Positions 10,320 through 22,150 are shown, counted from the first letter of the stretch. The stretch is 64,000 nucleotides of DNA from Monodelphis domestica (GCF_027887165.1 NC_077228.1:387380456-387444455); one strand, 5' to 3'. Program-made: numbers and translations. The notes: a model not told the origin generated them from the sequence alone.

Positions 10320-11560
10320 CCAGAAAGGAGTCACTCCTCTGCCAGCCCCAATTCCGGATTACCCAAACCGAATGAAAGGGCACTCATTAAAAGAGTTAAG
10401 ATGGATCGGAAAGGGAAAGCCAAGTTCAAGGTACAGTGTTGGTGTCTCCCGTGTCCCCAAGGTGCCACAGTATGGGGCTGGGCTGGGCAGGGCAGTCCAG
10501 GCTGGGGGCTGGAGGAGGGGACGGTCCCCTTCCACAAGCGCCCCTTACCTTGGTGAGCTGTGCAATCTTCTTGCTCATTTTGAAATGGAGATCCTGGCTG
10601 TAGTCCATGGTGGACGCCGAATGCTGAGCCGCGGCCGAGGAAGAGAATCTCGTCGTCCCCCCGGCCGCCGCCGTGTAATAGTGCTGCTGCCAGCTCATCC
10701 CTGGAGTCGCCATCTTCCCCACGGACCACGACTAGGACCAGGGTCCCCGCACCTCCATCCCGGTCCCCCCGCTGCCGGGCGGATCCGGACGGGGGTTGTG
10801 GTGTGTGGTTGGGCTGGGGACAGGGGGCACGAGGGCCAAGGCTCCCAAACGGAGGGCCCGCCTTCTCGGCCCCTAAGTCCCGGCTCCGTAGCTCCGCAGG
10901 AACCGAACTGAACCGGACCTCTCCGACCGCACGGCCGGCTGGTCTCCGCGTCTGGTAGAAACCTTTTTCCCTCCCCGCTCCAGGCTCCGGCCCGAAATCC
11001 TGGTTCTCTCACCCCGCCCGAGGCGGAGGCGTCTTGGAGGCCGGGGGAAGCGCAACCTCGCAGGTCACTAAGGACTCTGAGGGATGCGGTCGGCCCCAGC
11101 CGCCCGTGCTGCGGAGAGGGAAGGAGGAAGAGGGCGAGGGTGGGGAGAAGCGTTGGGCTGGTGCGTTGAGAGGCGGGGACATCGAAGGTGGGGAGAAGGC
11201 AGACTGGCTATGCGGCCGAGGACCCCGGGAGTCGTAATAGCCTCCCCGAAGCCCCAGGGAGTCGCCGTTACTAGGGAGCTCAACCCGCACAGTGAACGCG
11301 TTAACCGCGACGTCATTTCCCGACCCCTAGCCCCTCCCACCTGTCCTCCTGTGCGGTGCTTCGAGCAGTGCCGCCCCGCGCAGCCTAGCCTACCATCCGG
11401 CTGCCAATCCCCATCCCTCTCCTCTCTTCCACCGCGAGCCCGCAGATTTGAAGCTGAGAGTGGAGAGTAACCCCTCATTGAGGACCCCAGAAAGCGCGTG
11501 GAGCCGCCGCCACGCGCTAGAGAGTTATCCCCGTGCTTTGCCATGGGGTGCAGAGCTCGG
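10320..11560. promoter_or_regulatory. CpG island promoter of FAM184A
   Basis: This is the only long GC- and CpG-rich stretch in an otherwise AT-rich window. It covers FAM184A exon 1 and about 0.85 kb upstream, with no obvious TATA box. Near 11308-11315 there is a CRE-like core (GACGTCA). The start codon lies inside AAGATGGCGAC, which resembles a YY1 site, as in many housekeeping CpG promoters. Overlapping frames on both strands in this island are a by-product of high GC content. CpG island promoters often fire in both directions, so a divergent plus-strand transcript is possible, but nothing in the sequence proves one. Confidence 0.8.
10549..10713 (-). CDS. FAM184A: FAM184A first coding exon (55 codons)
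   Basis: The minus strand encodes 55 residues starting MATPGMSWQQHYY and ending DLHFKMSKKIAQLTK. From memory this closely matches the N-terminus of vertebrate FAM184A, a long coiled-coil protein of poorly defined function. The middle (residues 14-34, rich in Ala, Ser and Thr) is variable, while both ends are conserved. The exon ends at a consensus donor, AAG|GTAAGG, in phase 0; in the known protein the next residues are VIYALNTKNDEHE, which are not present here. I chose the ATG at 10713 because it matches the family start and has a strong Kozak context (AAGATGGCG). The frame stays open 9 nt further upstream but only to a GTG. No other FAM184A exon is visible, so 1-10548 is taken as intron 1. 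Identification is firm; the transcription start is inferred. Confidence 0.93.
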
Positions 11561-12130
11561 TTTCTTTTTTTTTTTTAAAGCATTTTAGTGATACCCTTGG
11601 TTATTACATCACAATTATTTATGGGAACATCTCTCGTTGCCCCTCCAGACAACTCACCCTTGTAACAAAGAAAAACAAATATCCCAAACAGGCGACACTG
11701 TGACCCCATCTGACCTTGTATACATTCCATGTCTGTACTTACCCCTCTCTGCCTTGATGAGCTATGTATGTCCTTATCATTTATTTAGGACTGTCAAATC
11801 ATTAGGTTTTTTAGTTATTTGGAGTTGCTACTTTTTAGCGTTTTTTTTTTTCAGTGACTGGGTTCCTGAACTTGGTTTTTGATCTGTATTTTAATATAAC
11901 TGGTTTCCTTTGGATTTTATGCATTTAAAAACGTTATTCCAAGAACGGGTCCATATTAAATGCTTATCCAGTCTGTCCAAAGGGACCATAATACAAAGAT
12001 TAAGAACCTCATATTTACTTTCTTGTAGTCATCGTGTATATAACACTTTGGGTTCTTATTTTGCACGGTGTTATTTCATCCAAATCTCGTGTTTCTCTGA
12101 ATTTCCTCTTATTCTTTCTTAACAAACAAA
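11561..12130. other. Region upstream of FAM184A; nothing recognised
   Basis: Beyond the CpG island the sequence becomes AT-rich at once. The short frames here lack known domains. Confidence 0.4.
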
Positions 12131-12131
12131 C

Positions 12132-12285
12132 AAAACCCCTTACCTCCTGTCCTAGAATCGATGGGTTCCAAGGCAGCAGAGTATTAAGGTTAAGTGACTT
12201 GCCAGGGTCACTCAGCTAGGAATGGCTGAAGCCTGATTTAAACCCAGGACTTCCCATCTCCCCACCTGGCTCTGTCTATCTAGTC
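12132..12285 (-). repeat. WSINE1-like SINE, minus orientation, diverged
   Basis: Reverse-complement signature: CCCCTTACCTCCTGTCCTAG, GTTAAGTGACTTGCCAGGGTCACTCAGCTAGG, then GAAGCCTGATTTAAACCCAGG. Confidence 0.8.
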
Positions 12286-12289
12286 CTAT

Positions 12290-13550
12290 TCATTTCTTAA
12301 GAGGCACATGCATAAGTGTATATAGACTCAGAGGCAAGAAAATGAGGATGCTACTCCTACCTCTATGTTACTGACTGCTTGCTGCTGGGTAAGACCTCTT
12401 AGTGTTCTAGAAAGCTCTCTAAGACTCTAAGATTCGGAGAAGATATTGACCTGTAGTCAATGGAGTTTTCTCATTCAGGAATACATGGTATCAATAAAAG
12501 TCTTTATCCTATATATTTACCTTTTTTTAGTATATCATTAAGAACAATGAGATGTTCCCTATAGGAAATTTTTGATAGGATGGTAATTAACAGTGGACTT
12601 GATAAACTTGTTTTCAATAATGGTACAACCTGAGAAATAAAATCATGAAAAGTTAGTAAAAAATTTGGGTTCATTAACTGTGTACTTATGTGATATTAGA
12701 TATTCTCCTGGGAATCATTTTATGGGGAATGAATTAAAAAAAATTTGATTGATACCTTTTGTCTTTACAATTATTTTCTACCTCATATTGGGGACTGAAA
12801 CTCCCCTATACCAAAAAAAAATTAGGAAAACCATTTGATACAGAATTTAAGCAATGTATAAAACATCTTCTAGTAGCCTCCACCCCTTTACTATAAAGGA
12901 GTTGGTATGTTTCATTATCTTTTCTCCAGGATCTCAGGGATGGTTAGCTTTTTCTCTTATTAACAGACTTGAAATAGTTTTTCATGTAGTTATTAATACA
13001 TTGTAGGACTGTTCCTTTTGATTCTTGGTCATATATTTGTGTTAATTTCCCATCAATCTTGGGTATATAACCCACGTGAGAGCTGTATAAAATAAAGACT
13101 TTTTACCTTTATCCATTGTTTCCTTTATCACACTGCTACAACTGATTTTGTTCAGGTCAAATCTTTTCATAAACATGCTGAAATGATTTAATCTTTTATG
13201 ATCTTTGTTTTCATTTGTCAAGGATTTCTTCCAACTTGTTATGAAAGGTACCTGATTTTCTTTTCCTATAATTTTTTTATGGTGTGTAGTTTTATCATTA
13301 GGTTGTATGCTCATTTGGGCATATGGTATACAGTTGTTGTGGGAGAGAAAATGCAGGTTCTCCCTCAAAAGAAATGAAAGCTTAAAATCAGATAAAATTG
13401 CTTGCTGACCCCTGGGAGAGGGGAAGGGAAGGGAGGAAGGGAAATAAATTGGAACATGTAACTTTGGAAAATCTATGTGGAAATTTGTTATTGCATGTAA
13501 TTGGTAAAAATAAAATACTTTATAAAAAAGATGAATTAAAAGAACTATTA
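12290..13550. other. Intergenic; possible L1-related tail only
   Basis: No gene is recognised. At 13390-13515 a G-rich block followed by AATTGGTAAAAATAAAATACTTT resembles the 3' end of a marsupial LINE, but the match is too weak to classify. Confidence 0.35.
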
Positions 13551-14056
13551 AAAAAAGAGCTGTTATATTTTATACATATAGACCTTTTCCTTTTCCTTTG
13601 CTCTTTTTGATACGAACCTAGCAGGAATGGATCAAAGGCCATACACAATTTTATAGCCCTCGGAGCATAGTTCCAAATCATTCTCCAAAATGTCTGGACC
13701 AGTTAGTTCATAAGTCTACCAAGAGTGCATTAATGCTCCAATTTTTCTACATCCCCTCCAATATTTTTTGTTTTCCTTTTCTGTCATATCAGCCAATTTG
13801 ATAGATCTGACGTGGTACCTCAGAGTTGTTTTAATTTGTAGTTTTCTGATCAGTAGTGATTTAGAGCATTTTCCCCAAATGACTATAGGTAGTTTTGATT
13901 TCTTCTTCTAAAAATTGCCTGTTCATATCCTTTGACCATATCTCAGTTGGAGAATGATTAATATTGTAAATTTGATTCAGTTCTTTATTTAAGAAATGAG
14001 GCCTTTATCATAAAAAAAAAACTTTCTCTAAAAAATTCCCCCCATTTCCTTTTATA

Positions 14057-14255
14057 AAAATATTTTACATTCTGGTTTAGAATTAATACTAACATTGGTT
14101 CTAAGGCAGATGAGTGCTAAGGGCTAGGCAATTGGGCTTGTGATTTGCCCAGGGTCACACAGCTAGGAAGTGTCTGAGGTCACATTTGAATACAGGATCT
14201 CCCTCCCATCTTGAAGAGTGGATCTCTATCCACTGAGCTACTGAGCTTCCCCCTC
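14057..14255 (-). repeat. WSINE1-like SINE inside the L1 relic
   Basis: The reverse form shows GCAGATGAGTGCTAAGGGCTAGGCAATTGGG, TTTGCCCAGGGTCACACAGCTAGGAAGTG and CCACTGAGCTACTGAGCTTCCCC. Confidence 0.88.
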
Positions 14256-14717
14256 TTGCTTTCCTTCTAATCTTGGCTGCACTGGTTTTGTTTGTGCAAA
14301 TGCTTTTTAATCTAATATAATCAAAATTATCCATTTTACATTCTGCAATGCTCTCTATCTCTTGTTTGGTCATAAATTTTTCCCTTATCCATCCATCTGA
14401 CAGGTAAACTATTCCATGCTCTTTGAATTTGCTTATGATATCAAGCTTTATTTCTAAATTATTATCCATTTTGACCTAATCTTGGTATGTGGTGTGAGAT
14501 GTTGATCCATGCCAAGTTTTTTTTTTATCAAACTGATTCCTAATTTTCCCAGAAGTGTTTGTCAAATAATGAATTATTTTCATTGGATCTTTAAACTTGG
14601 ATCTTTAAACATTTATTAAACACTAGATTATTATGGTAATTTACTACTATGTATTGTGTACCTAAACTATTCCACTGATTTACCACTGTATTTCTTAGCC
14701 AATACCAGATTGTTTTA

Positions 14718-14870
14718 TAAGCAGCTAGGTGGTGAAGTAGATAAAATACCAGCCCAAAGTTAGGAAGATCCATTTTTTTTTAGTTCAAATCTAACTACAG
14801 ACACTTCATTCTAGTATCTTTGCTAAGAAATCCCCAAATATTTAGGAAATTGACAACAATAATCACAACC
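14718..14870 (+). repeat. tRNA-derived SINE (MAR1-like) inside the L1 relic
   Basis: Head AAGCAGCTAGGTGGTGAAGTAGAT and tail block CTAGTATCTTTGCTAAGAAATCCCCAAAT; the middle is partly deleted. Confidence 0.75.
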
Positions 14871-15429
14871 ATGTTGTTCTGATTATTATAATTTCATAAT
14901 TCAGTCTGAGATTTGGTCCTTCTAGATCACCTTCCTTCACATTTTTTTCATTGATTCCTCTGATATTCTAGATCTTTTGTTCTTCTAGTTGAATTGTTTA
15001 AATTATTTTTTCCAACTCTAAAATAATTTTTTTGGTAGTTTGATTGGTATGGCACTGAATAAGTAGATTAGTTTAGGTAGAATTGTAATTTTTATTATAT
15101 AGCTTTGGTCATCCCACAAACAATATTTCTCCAATTGTTTAGATCTGACTTTATTTGTAGTTGTGATTATCTAATTCATATCAAGTCTATGGAGAGTTCA
15201 GGAAGAACTAGCACCTTTGGTATGAGGGCTTGATAATATTAGAAATACTGATGATTTATGTAGACTTGTTTTATATCATAAAATTTTGCTGAAATTATTA
15301 TTTAAACTAGTTTTTTAATTGATTCCCTACAATTCTCTAAGTATACCATCAAATCATCTGAAAGGAGTGATAGTTTTGTTTCTTCGTTGCCTATTTGAAA
15401 ACTTCAATTTCTTTTTCTTATTGTTCTAG

Positions 15430-16310
15430 TGTGACAAGGAAATCACTTAAAAGACTGATATATATTAATTTAAGGTCACCAAGGAATTCAGCTAAGTAAT
15501 TCCTTAATGAAAACTCAAGTCAGCAGTCAACCTTTTATGGAGTTTAATTACAAACAGGAGGAAGAAAGGTATTAGAGAGAGAGAGAGAGAAAAGGGAGAG
15601 AAGGGAATAGGGCTTAAATACCCCCTCTGTTTAGGCTAGGCCAAAAGGCCCAAGCCCTTAGATAGCTGAGGCAAGAAAAGAGATCAGTCCCTATCACTCA
15701 CGTGACCAAAATGGAGAAACAGTCTCAGGGGCCTGCACCTCCAGCTTCCTTCAGAGCAAGCTTCTCAGAGCACAACCTCTCAGAGCAAAACCTCTCCAAC
15801 CACCTCCCTAGTCCTCAGACCCCACTATCTTTAAGGAAACCATCCAAGTTCCCTCCCCTCAGTTCTCACATCTACCAATCACTGTCCATGTCTTCCCTGT
15901 GCCAATGGTGGCTCTAGCTTAACCCAGGACCGCCCAGAGGTCTGTGGCTTTGCACATGTCTGTTGAAGGTCATATTCTCAAATAATTAAATCTTGATCCT
16001 TTGCTACAGCCCTTCCTAAATCCTGTTACCCTGAGCAGGGTGGAGATTGGAAGTTCCAAGACCTGGTTCTGTCATTCCAAGTATCTCTATTGTATCAATT
16101 CTAAAATCAATCATGACTCAAAGAACTTCCTGTTCTATGCTTAAGCATAGGTCAAAGCCCTTTCCATTGTTCAGCAAAAAGTTTCTGTCCTAAAGTAATC
16201 TTAAGTAGGGAGGAGAAAGACCCTCCCATGCCAAGGGGGTTCACATTCCAATAGACTATCAGTAGGAAATTTTTCAAGTATGAAATTTCCCAATGGTGAA
16301 ATTTCCAACA
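15430..16310 (-). mobile_element. Solo LTR of the (CT)n-bearing family, copy 3, minus
   Basis: It starts TGTGACAAG and ends TTCCAACA. Read on the minus strand, it shares with copies 1 and 2 the tract GGTGACC, GCTGACTTG, TAATTAAA and a purine/pyrimidine repeat (GA here, 15574-15591). It lies in L1 sequence with no retroviral interior, so it is a solo LTR fossil. Confidence 0.65.
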
Positions 16311-16542
16311 TTTATAAGTCTAAGAAATTTTAAGGTTTACACTAGTCAGAATTTCTTGTACAATATTGAGCAATATTGTTGATAATGAGCATCCTTGCCT
16401 CACCCCTAATTTTATTGGAAAGGCTACTAATTTATCCCCATTACAGAAAATGCTTACTCTTGGTTTTAGATAGATATTGTTATTATTTTAAGGAAAGCTC
16501 CATTTATTCTTATGTTTTCAATAGGAATGAGTGTTATGTTTT

Positions 16543-16900
16543 TGATAACCCAACAGATGCCAGCTAGCAGCAGGAAAGCAATAAACCTCAGCTAGATGAC
16601 AAAGCCAGCAAAATGGTTGCCAACAACCTTCTATCCCTCTCAGGAACATCCAATGAAGTTAATCCAAGAGGTTCACCTTCACTGATGACAACCAATAGAG
16701 GTGACCCAAGTTGTATTACCCCTGAAACCTGCTAATGCTGTAATATATTATGATTTCCCCACCCAGGTGAGATTCTGCAGTCACTTCTACTGGAAATGGA
16801 CTCCTCCTTGCCTCTTCTTTCCTCCATTAAAGCTTTGCTATATTACTTTGCTTTGGTTTCATTGTTTTTTGGGGTTGAATCTCTGTCATTTGGACTGACA
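16543..16900. mobile_element. Short LTR-like insertion in the L1 relic
   Basis: About 358 bp bounded by TGATAACC and GGACTGACA, splitting L1 text cleanly. It contains an ATTAAA signal about 70 bp before the right end. The size and TG...CA ends suggest a solo LTR; the family is not recognised. Confidence 0.5.
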
Positions 16901-16959
16901 ATTTTATAAAAAGTTTTTTCTGCACTTATTGACTTCAACTTTTTCTTCAGGTATTCCCA

Positions 16960-17620
16960 GAGCTGCAACTTCATCCCAAAAAACCTTTATCAAGAATTAA
17001 GGAAGTGAAATATCTGTCTTGGGTGTGAAGACTAATGAAAATATTTAAATTATCCATCTAGTATTACCCTAAGATTGATAGGAGAGAAGGGCAGAATGGG
17101 TATACTAATTTATATTCTTGTACAGACACAAACTTAGTTCTAATGATGCCTCCCCCTGAAATTTCCCTTCAAAAATACTTCCCCTTCCCCATGCAGATTT
17201 TATAGCAATATAAACTTTGCTCTTACTTTCAAACCAGCATAGCAAAGTTGCAGTCAGGTAGAAGAAAGGGAACTTCACCATGAATAAGCATTTATATAAC
17301 ACTACCTTTTTAATGTGAGAGCATAGAAAATAATAGCTTTATATACAATAGATTTTAAGTGGATGTTACCATCAAGAATAGTTTAAGCTATCTCTTTTTG
17401 AAAAACAGATTGGTGAAATAGCTTATTTCTTAGGTCTATTGGAATTTATAATACATGTTCCATAGAACTTCCCTGATTTTTCCCCAGGGTTTATAACCTA
17501 CACTGTAAGGTTATTAATATGAGCATTATGTTATTCATAAAGCAAAATGTTGGAAGACTAGGAAAAGAGACTGGTAAAATCAGTCAGATAGGAAATGTTA
17601 TGATAGTGCCCAAGATGGGA
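16960..17620. other. Intergenic; nothing recognised
   Basis: No gene or clear repeat seen. Confidence 0.4.
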
Positions 17621-17624
17621 GAAC

Positions 17625-17825
17625 AGCCAAAAGTAATGAAAGCAAATAAAAATTTATACCTCAGGGCTGAAAGAAAAATTAGAATTCATCTATTTAAAAT
17701 CTTATTTTTCAGGTAGGAAGTTGAGACCTAGCTAGACTGTAATCTTCCAGTGGTCACACAAATGATTATAGAGCATTAACAAAAACCCAAGTCTGAATTC
17801 TAATCCAGTGATATTTCCACTATAC
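17625..17825 (-). repeat. MIR-family SINE, minus, degraded
   Basis: A reverse MIR/THER pattern: AGGGCTGAAAG, CAGGTAGGAAGTTGAGACCTAG, GTGGTCACACAAATGA, then CAGTGATATTTCCACTATAC. Confidence 0.55.
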
Positions 17826-17894
17826 TCAAAGTAAATGGAGTTTAAAAAGATCCCAAGGCTCTGTGATTTTATTCCTGTGGGTAATCTTTCAAGC

Positions 17895-18010
17895 CTCTCA
17901 AAGAGAGAGCTGCCCTCAAAGTCAGAAAGACCTCGGTTGACAACTCCTGGCTTTATAATCTAGGTAAATCCCTTCACCTCTCAGTAGCCTTGGCAATTCT
18001 AAAATCTCAT
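17895..18010 (+). repeat. SINE fragment
   Basis: AGAGAGCTGCCCTCAAAGTCAGAAAGACCTCGG and TAAATCCCTTCACCTCTCAGTAGCC are a decayed tRNA-SINE core. Confidence 0.5.
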
Positions 18011-18087
18011 TGAAAGAGGGATTTTCCTCCCAGTGAGTTCTCTATCCCAGTGAAATCACAAATTTGGTCCAAAAACAAAAACCATAC

Positions 18088-18264
18088 ACTAGAAATAGTA
18101 GTAGTCGTCTCTCTGTAACCGAGGATGATGATTGTCTTTGTGCATTTTCATCAGCGATGTATAAATGAGTGTGCACAAAGATACTTGTGCATGAAGGAGA
18201 TTTAAGTGGAAAAGTCGATGCACAGAGACAGTCCCACTCTCTCGCATTGGAAGCCTGGTCCAGT
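18088..18264. repeat. Unclassified dispersed repeat, left part
   Basis: It matches 48613-48755 closely (for example GAGTGTGCACAAAGA, GAAGGAGATTTAAGTGG, AAAAGTCGATGCACAGAGAC and AGTCCCACTCTC). It is cut by the LTR at 18265 and may continue in the GC-richer block after 19261. The family is unknown to me. Confidence 0.6.
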
Positions 18265-18869
18265 TGTGAATCTTGAAATTTCTTAGACTTGTGAATGTTA
18301 AAAGATTCTCAGACTCTACCTTAGAACATTTGCTTAAGACCATTCCCCATTTTAAACAATGAAGTTACTTAGATTTAAAATGTGAGAACTCTACTTAAAT
18401 CAGAAATGGGAAGACCTCTACTCCACCCATACTTAAGACTGCTTTAGGGAAGAAAACTCCTTGCAGAACAATGAAGAGTACTTAAACCCATACTTAAGCC
18501 ATGCCTATTTTTAGAAAGGGGTGCTAAGTACCTATAAAGGTCAGGCAACTTGTGAACTTACAAGGAGCAAAGAGGTGAAAACTTACTCAGAGCTTTCCTG
18601 AAATGAATTACTCAGAAGTTTTAGTCTACCCAGAAAACGTGAGAGCAAGATGTGAATTAAGAAGGTGATAACAAAATGTGAATTAAGAATGGCCAGTCCT
18701 TTGGAAAATGTCTACTGTGATTGGTAGATGTAAGGACTTAGGGGAGGTGACATAGGAGAAATTGCCCTTTAAATAGGAGCTCAGATAGGAGCTCAAGGGG
18801 GAGTCACTCTGGAACAGTCAGCTGGGAAAGGCTGAATTGAAGGAGGCATCTGGCCAAGGCTGCCTTGAA

Positions 18870-18923
<54 letters not shown>

Positions 18924-19261
18924 AGACTCTCTCGGGGACATTTCAGATTGAGATATTGAGCTGGTGAAGTCAGCTGAGATGCATCTGGCTTGGTGTCACT
19001 AGAATCCTTGCTTGGACAGATCTCATGGTGAGTGATTAAGGACTGACTGATCTTTTCTCTTATAGCTTAGGCCTGGGTTGGCCAGGGCTGGCCAGGGCCA
19101 GCTTATCCCTTTCTCATTATTCCCTCTTTTTCTCTCTCTCTTTCTTTCATTCCTCATTGTATAATTAATTAAATTCTCTATAAAACCCAGTTGACTTGGG
19201 TATATTCATAATTGGGAATATTTCCCTGGCGACCACCTTATATTTGATTTAAAACAAGACA
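18265..19261 (+). mobile_element. Solo LTR of the (CT)n-bearing family, copy 2
   Basis: It begins TGTGAATC and ends about AAAACAAGACA. It aligns with 4153-5228 throughout, including the (CT)n tract (18874-18922) and the 3' block TTGACTTGGGTAT...GGCGACC. A fossil without retroviral interior. Confidence 0.75.
18874..18922. repeat. (CT)n microsatellite within LTR copy 2
   Basis: About 24 CT units at the same relative place as in LTR copy 1. Confidence 0.95.
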
Positions 19262-19800
19262 CTGTAGTGAAAACATATTTTCTGCGGTCACAATTTACTC
19301 ACCCACTTTTTTTATATCTACTACAATTTATATCTTCCACTATTTTACTCACTACAGTTTACAACCTCAACCATTTTAACTCTTACAGTTTATGGCTCCC
19401 ACTCTTTTAAATGCCACACAGTGGTACGAAAAGTCATTACACCTGGAGACTTCCTCAGCTGCATTGGATGGCTGTGTTGTCCTTTGTGCTCCAACACGCC
19501 CTGAGCACTCCACAGTGCTTTGCTGCGTCGCCATCTCAGCCATTGAACCTTCTTGTTGGTTTCCTCCGCCTGTTCCGCTGAAGCAGTCTTCACATGCTGG
19601 GTGAGCAAAGCCCTGGTTCACCAGGGGTCAATGACCTGATGGCTACCCTCACAAGGTTTAGCCGGCCTGTCGAAGCTGTTGCCCGGGGTGTGGCCACTGC
19701 CGCATGCTAGCAGCTACTGGGAGCCACAAGTGAGAGCTGGGTGTCAGGTGGGGGTCACAGGCTGGAGAGCTGCCCTAGGAGGGCACAACCCTAGAAATAG
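19262..19800. repeat. GC-richer block, probably the right part of the dispersed repeat
   Basis: This block differs sharply in base composition from its surroundings and contains CpGs. It reads like a continuation of the element broken at 18264. Overlapping 70-80 codon frames on both strands have no recognised domain. The link to the left part is an inference. Confidence 0.4.
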
Positions 19801-20264
19801 ATTGGAAAAAAACAACATCACCTTGTGTTCAACCCTCTGAACTTTTTTGAATTTAAGTTGTTCCTTGCCTCTTCCTTAATCAGCATTTCTATCTTTGTAG
19901 GACATAGCAGAGTTTATGCCTCAATAGCAAAGCTTTTGAGAATTTAGGACTTTCATCTTGCCGGGTTGAGTCATCAGAATAGGAGTTGAATAGAATAGTT
20001 AACAAATATTCATAGTAAAGTCTCTGTGATCCCAAATTCTGTTAAACAGTACTCTCCTTTAACTTTTAGCTCTCCTTTAGCACTGCACTGTGTGGACAGG
20101 ACAATGAGACACATTGCTAGTTATAGTGATGAACCTGAGGCACTAGAAGAGTCCTCAGTATGTTCCTAATAATTAGAAATTTGTGGGATCTGAGGCAAAG
20201 AATCATTAACAAGAACCTCAGTTCCGTTTTCTCTAGTATAGAATCCATCATCATTTGTCATAAA
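19801..20264. other. Intergenic; nothing recognised
   Basis: No gene or named repeat seen. Confidence 0.4.
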
Positions 20265-20375
20265 TCATAGAAACGCAGAATTTCAGAGCTGAAAAGGATC
20301 TTTAAGGTCACCTACTCTAACCCTCTCATTTCACAGATAATTAAAAAGGTTAATTGACTTGCTTGAAAGCTATCT
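20265..20375 (-). repeat. MIR-family SINE, minus
   Basis: Reverse tail CAGAATTTCAGAGCTGAAAAGGATC, CTAACCCTCTCATTTCACAG and GTTAATTGACTTGCTTG. Confidence 0.65.
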
Positions 20376-20804
20376 TTAGTTGAAAGAAGAGTTAAGACTA
20401 GAGGTCTTCACACAGAGAGTTATTTGTGAACAATGTTTAATCAATCAGACTGCATATATAGAGAGATCACTCTTTGAAAGGATACCACCTTTCCCTTTCT
20501 TGAATTATATCATTGCAGAACTTATTATGCTAAGTACTGAGACCAGAAAAGTGGGTAATAAGACTAAGAAGGGGGACACATTTCTTCTAATCCTGTACTA
20601 CTTCCTGAAGGAAATCTTTCCTCATTCTTCAGCTCCCTCTTCTTGCTCAGATGATCTTACATTCACTTATCTCTTATCCCCAGTATAAGTTCTATGAGAC
20701 TTTTATTTGGGAGACTTTAAGACACTCTTTATAATTTATATTTATATACTCAGTACCTAGCATATAGTCTTGAACTTAATAAATGCCAATTTTATTAAAT
20801 AGAA

Positions 20805-21013
20805 TTGAGAGACAGCATGGTCTCTCTCCCGAAGAAAGGACTGAACTTAGAATCCTCAAGGCTTGAGTCTGAATTTTGCCTTAGCCAGTTATTCCTTTTG
20901 CCACCTTGAACAAGTCACTGTGCATCTCTTGTCCTCAGTTTCCTCATCTATAAAAATCAGGGGTTTGGACCTCATGACTTTAAAGGTCCATTCCAGTTCT
21001 AAATCTATCATCC
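20805..21013 (+). repeat. MIR/THER-type SINE
   Basis: It shows GACAGCATGGTCTC, GAACAAGTCACTGTGCATCTC, CTCAGTTTCCTCATCTATAAAA and the therian tail TTTGGACCTCATGACTTTAAAGG. Confidence 0.75.
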
Positions 21014-21649
21014 TATATATTTGTTTTCCTTCTTCCTCAGCAGAGTTGAAAGACTAACATCACTCAAGAAATAATTATTATGGGCCAACTATTTGCAAGG
21101 TATGATACTAAATAAGTATTATGTAGATACCAAGAAGTATGAAGAGTGGTTTCTGCCCCTAAGAAAAGTAGAGACTAATTGGGAGGTGAAGCATATACAG
21201 ATATTTTCCAGTCTATTAAAGGTTTTGCTTGTTGATTGATTGACTAATTTATTACATTCCAAAAGTTTGTAAGTGAATTATAATTAGTAAATGCTATCCC
21301 ACAGAAATAGTCTTGTAATTAGTGATTAGATTCCTATGCCATTTATTAATTAATAGAATTCTTAAATCTTAGTGGATATTTATCTACCTATATCTATATC
21401 TATTCCCTTCCCCTCCTGTATATTCAGTGTGAATGTGAGAATACTTGGACACATATCTGTCTACTTTGTCCACTTATTTCTCCTTTACAAACCCAGTTTC
21501 ATGTCTTTATACCTGATAAAGAATCATATTGACTTATTAGGCTTGCTATCATGAGAAAAGAAGAACATCATTGTAATGGGATAAGAATTAGACATGTGAT
21601 TTCAATAGCATAAAGAATATCTAAACCAGGAAATGCTTTCTACCAATGC

Positions 21650-21765
21650 AGGTCAATACTTTCTCTGTAACTTACAGAGTTGCTTAGAATAACAAGAAGC
21701 TATGACTTCCCCAGGGTTACAAAGCTAGGATATGTCAGAGACAGAACTTTATCACCTTGCCTTAC
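21650..21765 (-). repeat. MIR-like SINE fragment, minus
   Basis: CTTCCCCAGGGTTACAAAGCTAGGATATGTCAGAG is a reverse MIR core. Confidence 0.5.
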
Positions 21766-21959
21766 TTCTGTGGTGCTCTGCCAGAAATTCTTTTGCTTCT
21801 TTTATTTGAAGGTTGCCTCATCACTATGAAGATCATGAGGCAGGGATAAAGAACTTTCCTAGGGATGTTATTTAAAAATCTTCTTTTCTTCCTTGGATCA
21901 AAATCTCCAGACTCAAAACTGTGGATCACTTAAAGGGTGTGATAGAGAGGTATATGATG

Positions 21960-22150
21960 AGATGTGAGTGAGTGGATTTCAATGTATTATTAAAGTGGTA
22001 CAAAATTAGCAGGCTAAAAGATGCGTGATTGGGAAAGAAGATGGACTAGTCATGTTGTAAGGGCAAGAGATAATAAATATATACATCCATATACTATATT
22101 GTGGCCCATGTAACATCACTGAAGACCCCTAGCACATTGGAGGACCCTCT
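21960..22150 (+). repeat. Possible LINE ORF2 tail relic
   Basis: The plus strand can be read as a degraded R-W-x-x-H-V-x-R-x-R-D-N motif followed by a W-R-T-L-Y block, which resembles the end of some non-LTR retrotransposon polyproteins. It is short and decayed, and the class is uncertain. Confidence 0.3.

Larger units (their letters stand above)
13555..16940 (-). mobile_element. Old L1 ORF2 fragment, minus strand, with nested insertions
   Basis: Pieces of L1 ORF2 read on the minus strand. 13560-14050 and 14260-14720 give the C-terminal region, 14870-15430 the middle, and 16311-16542 the reverse transcriptase stretch equivalent to [15 protein letters not shown]. 16901-16940 continues the text. 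Many stops show that it is old. It is interrupted by SINEs at 14057 and 14718 and by LTRs at 15430 and 16543, so the original insertion predates all four. Confidence 0.75.

Noticed and set aside
10331-11544. Several long overlapping frames on both strands in the CpG island
   Set aside because: High GC content removes stop codons. Only the FAM184A exon has similarity, a Kozak start and a splice donor.
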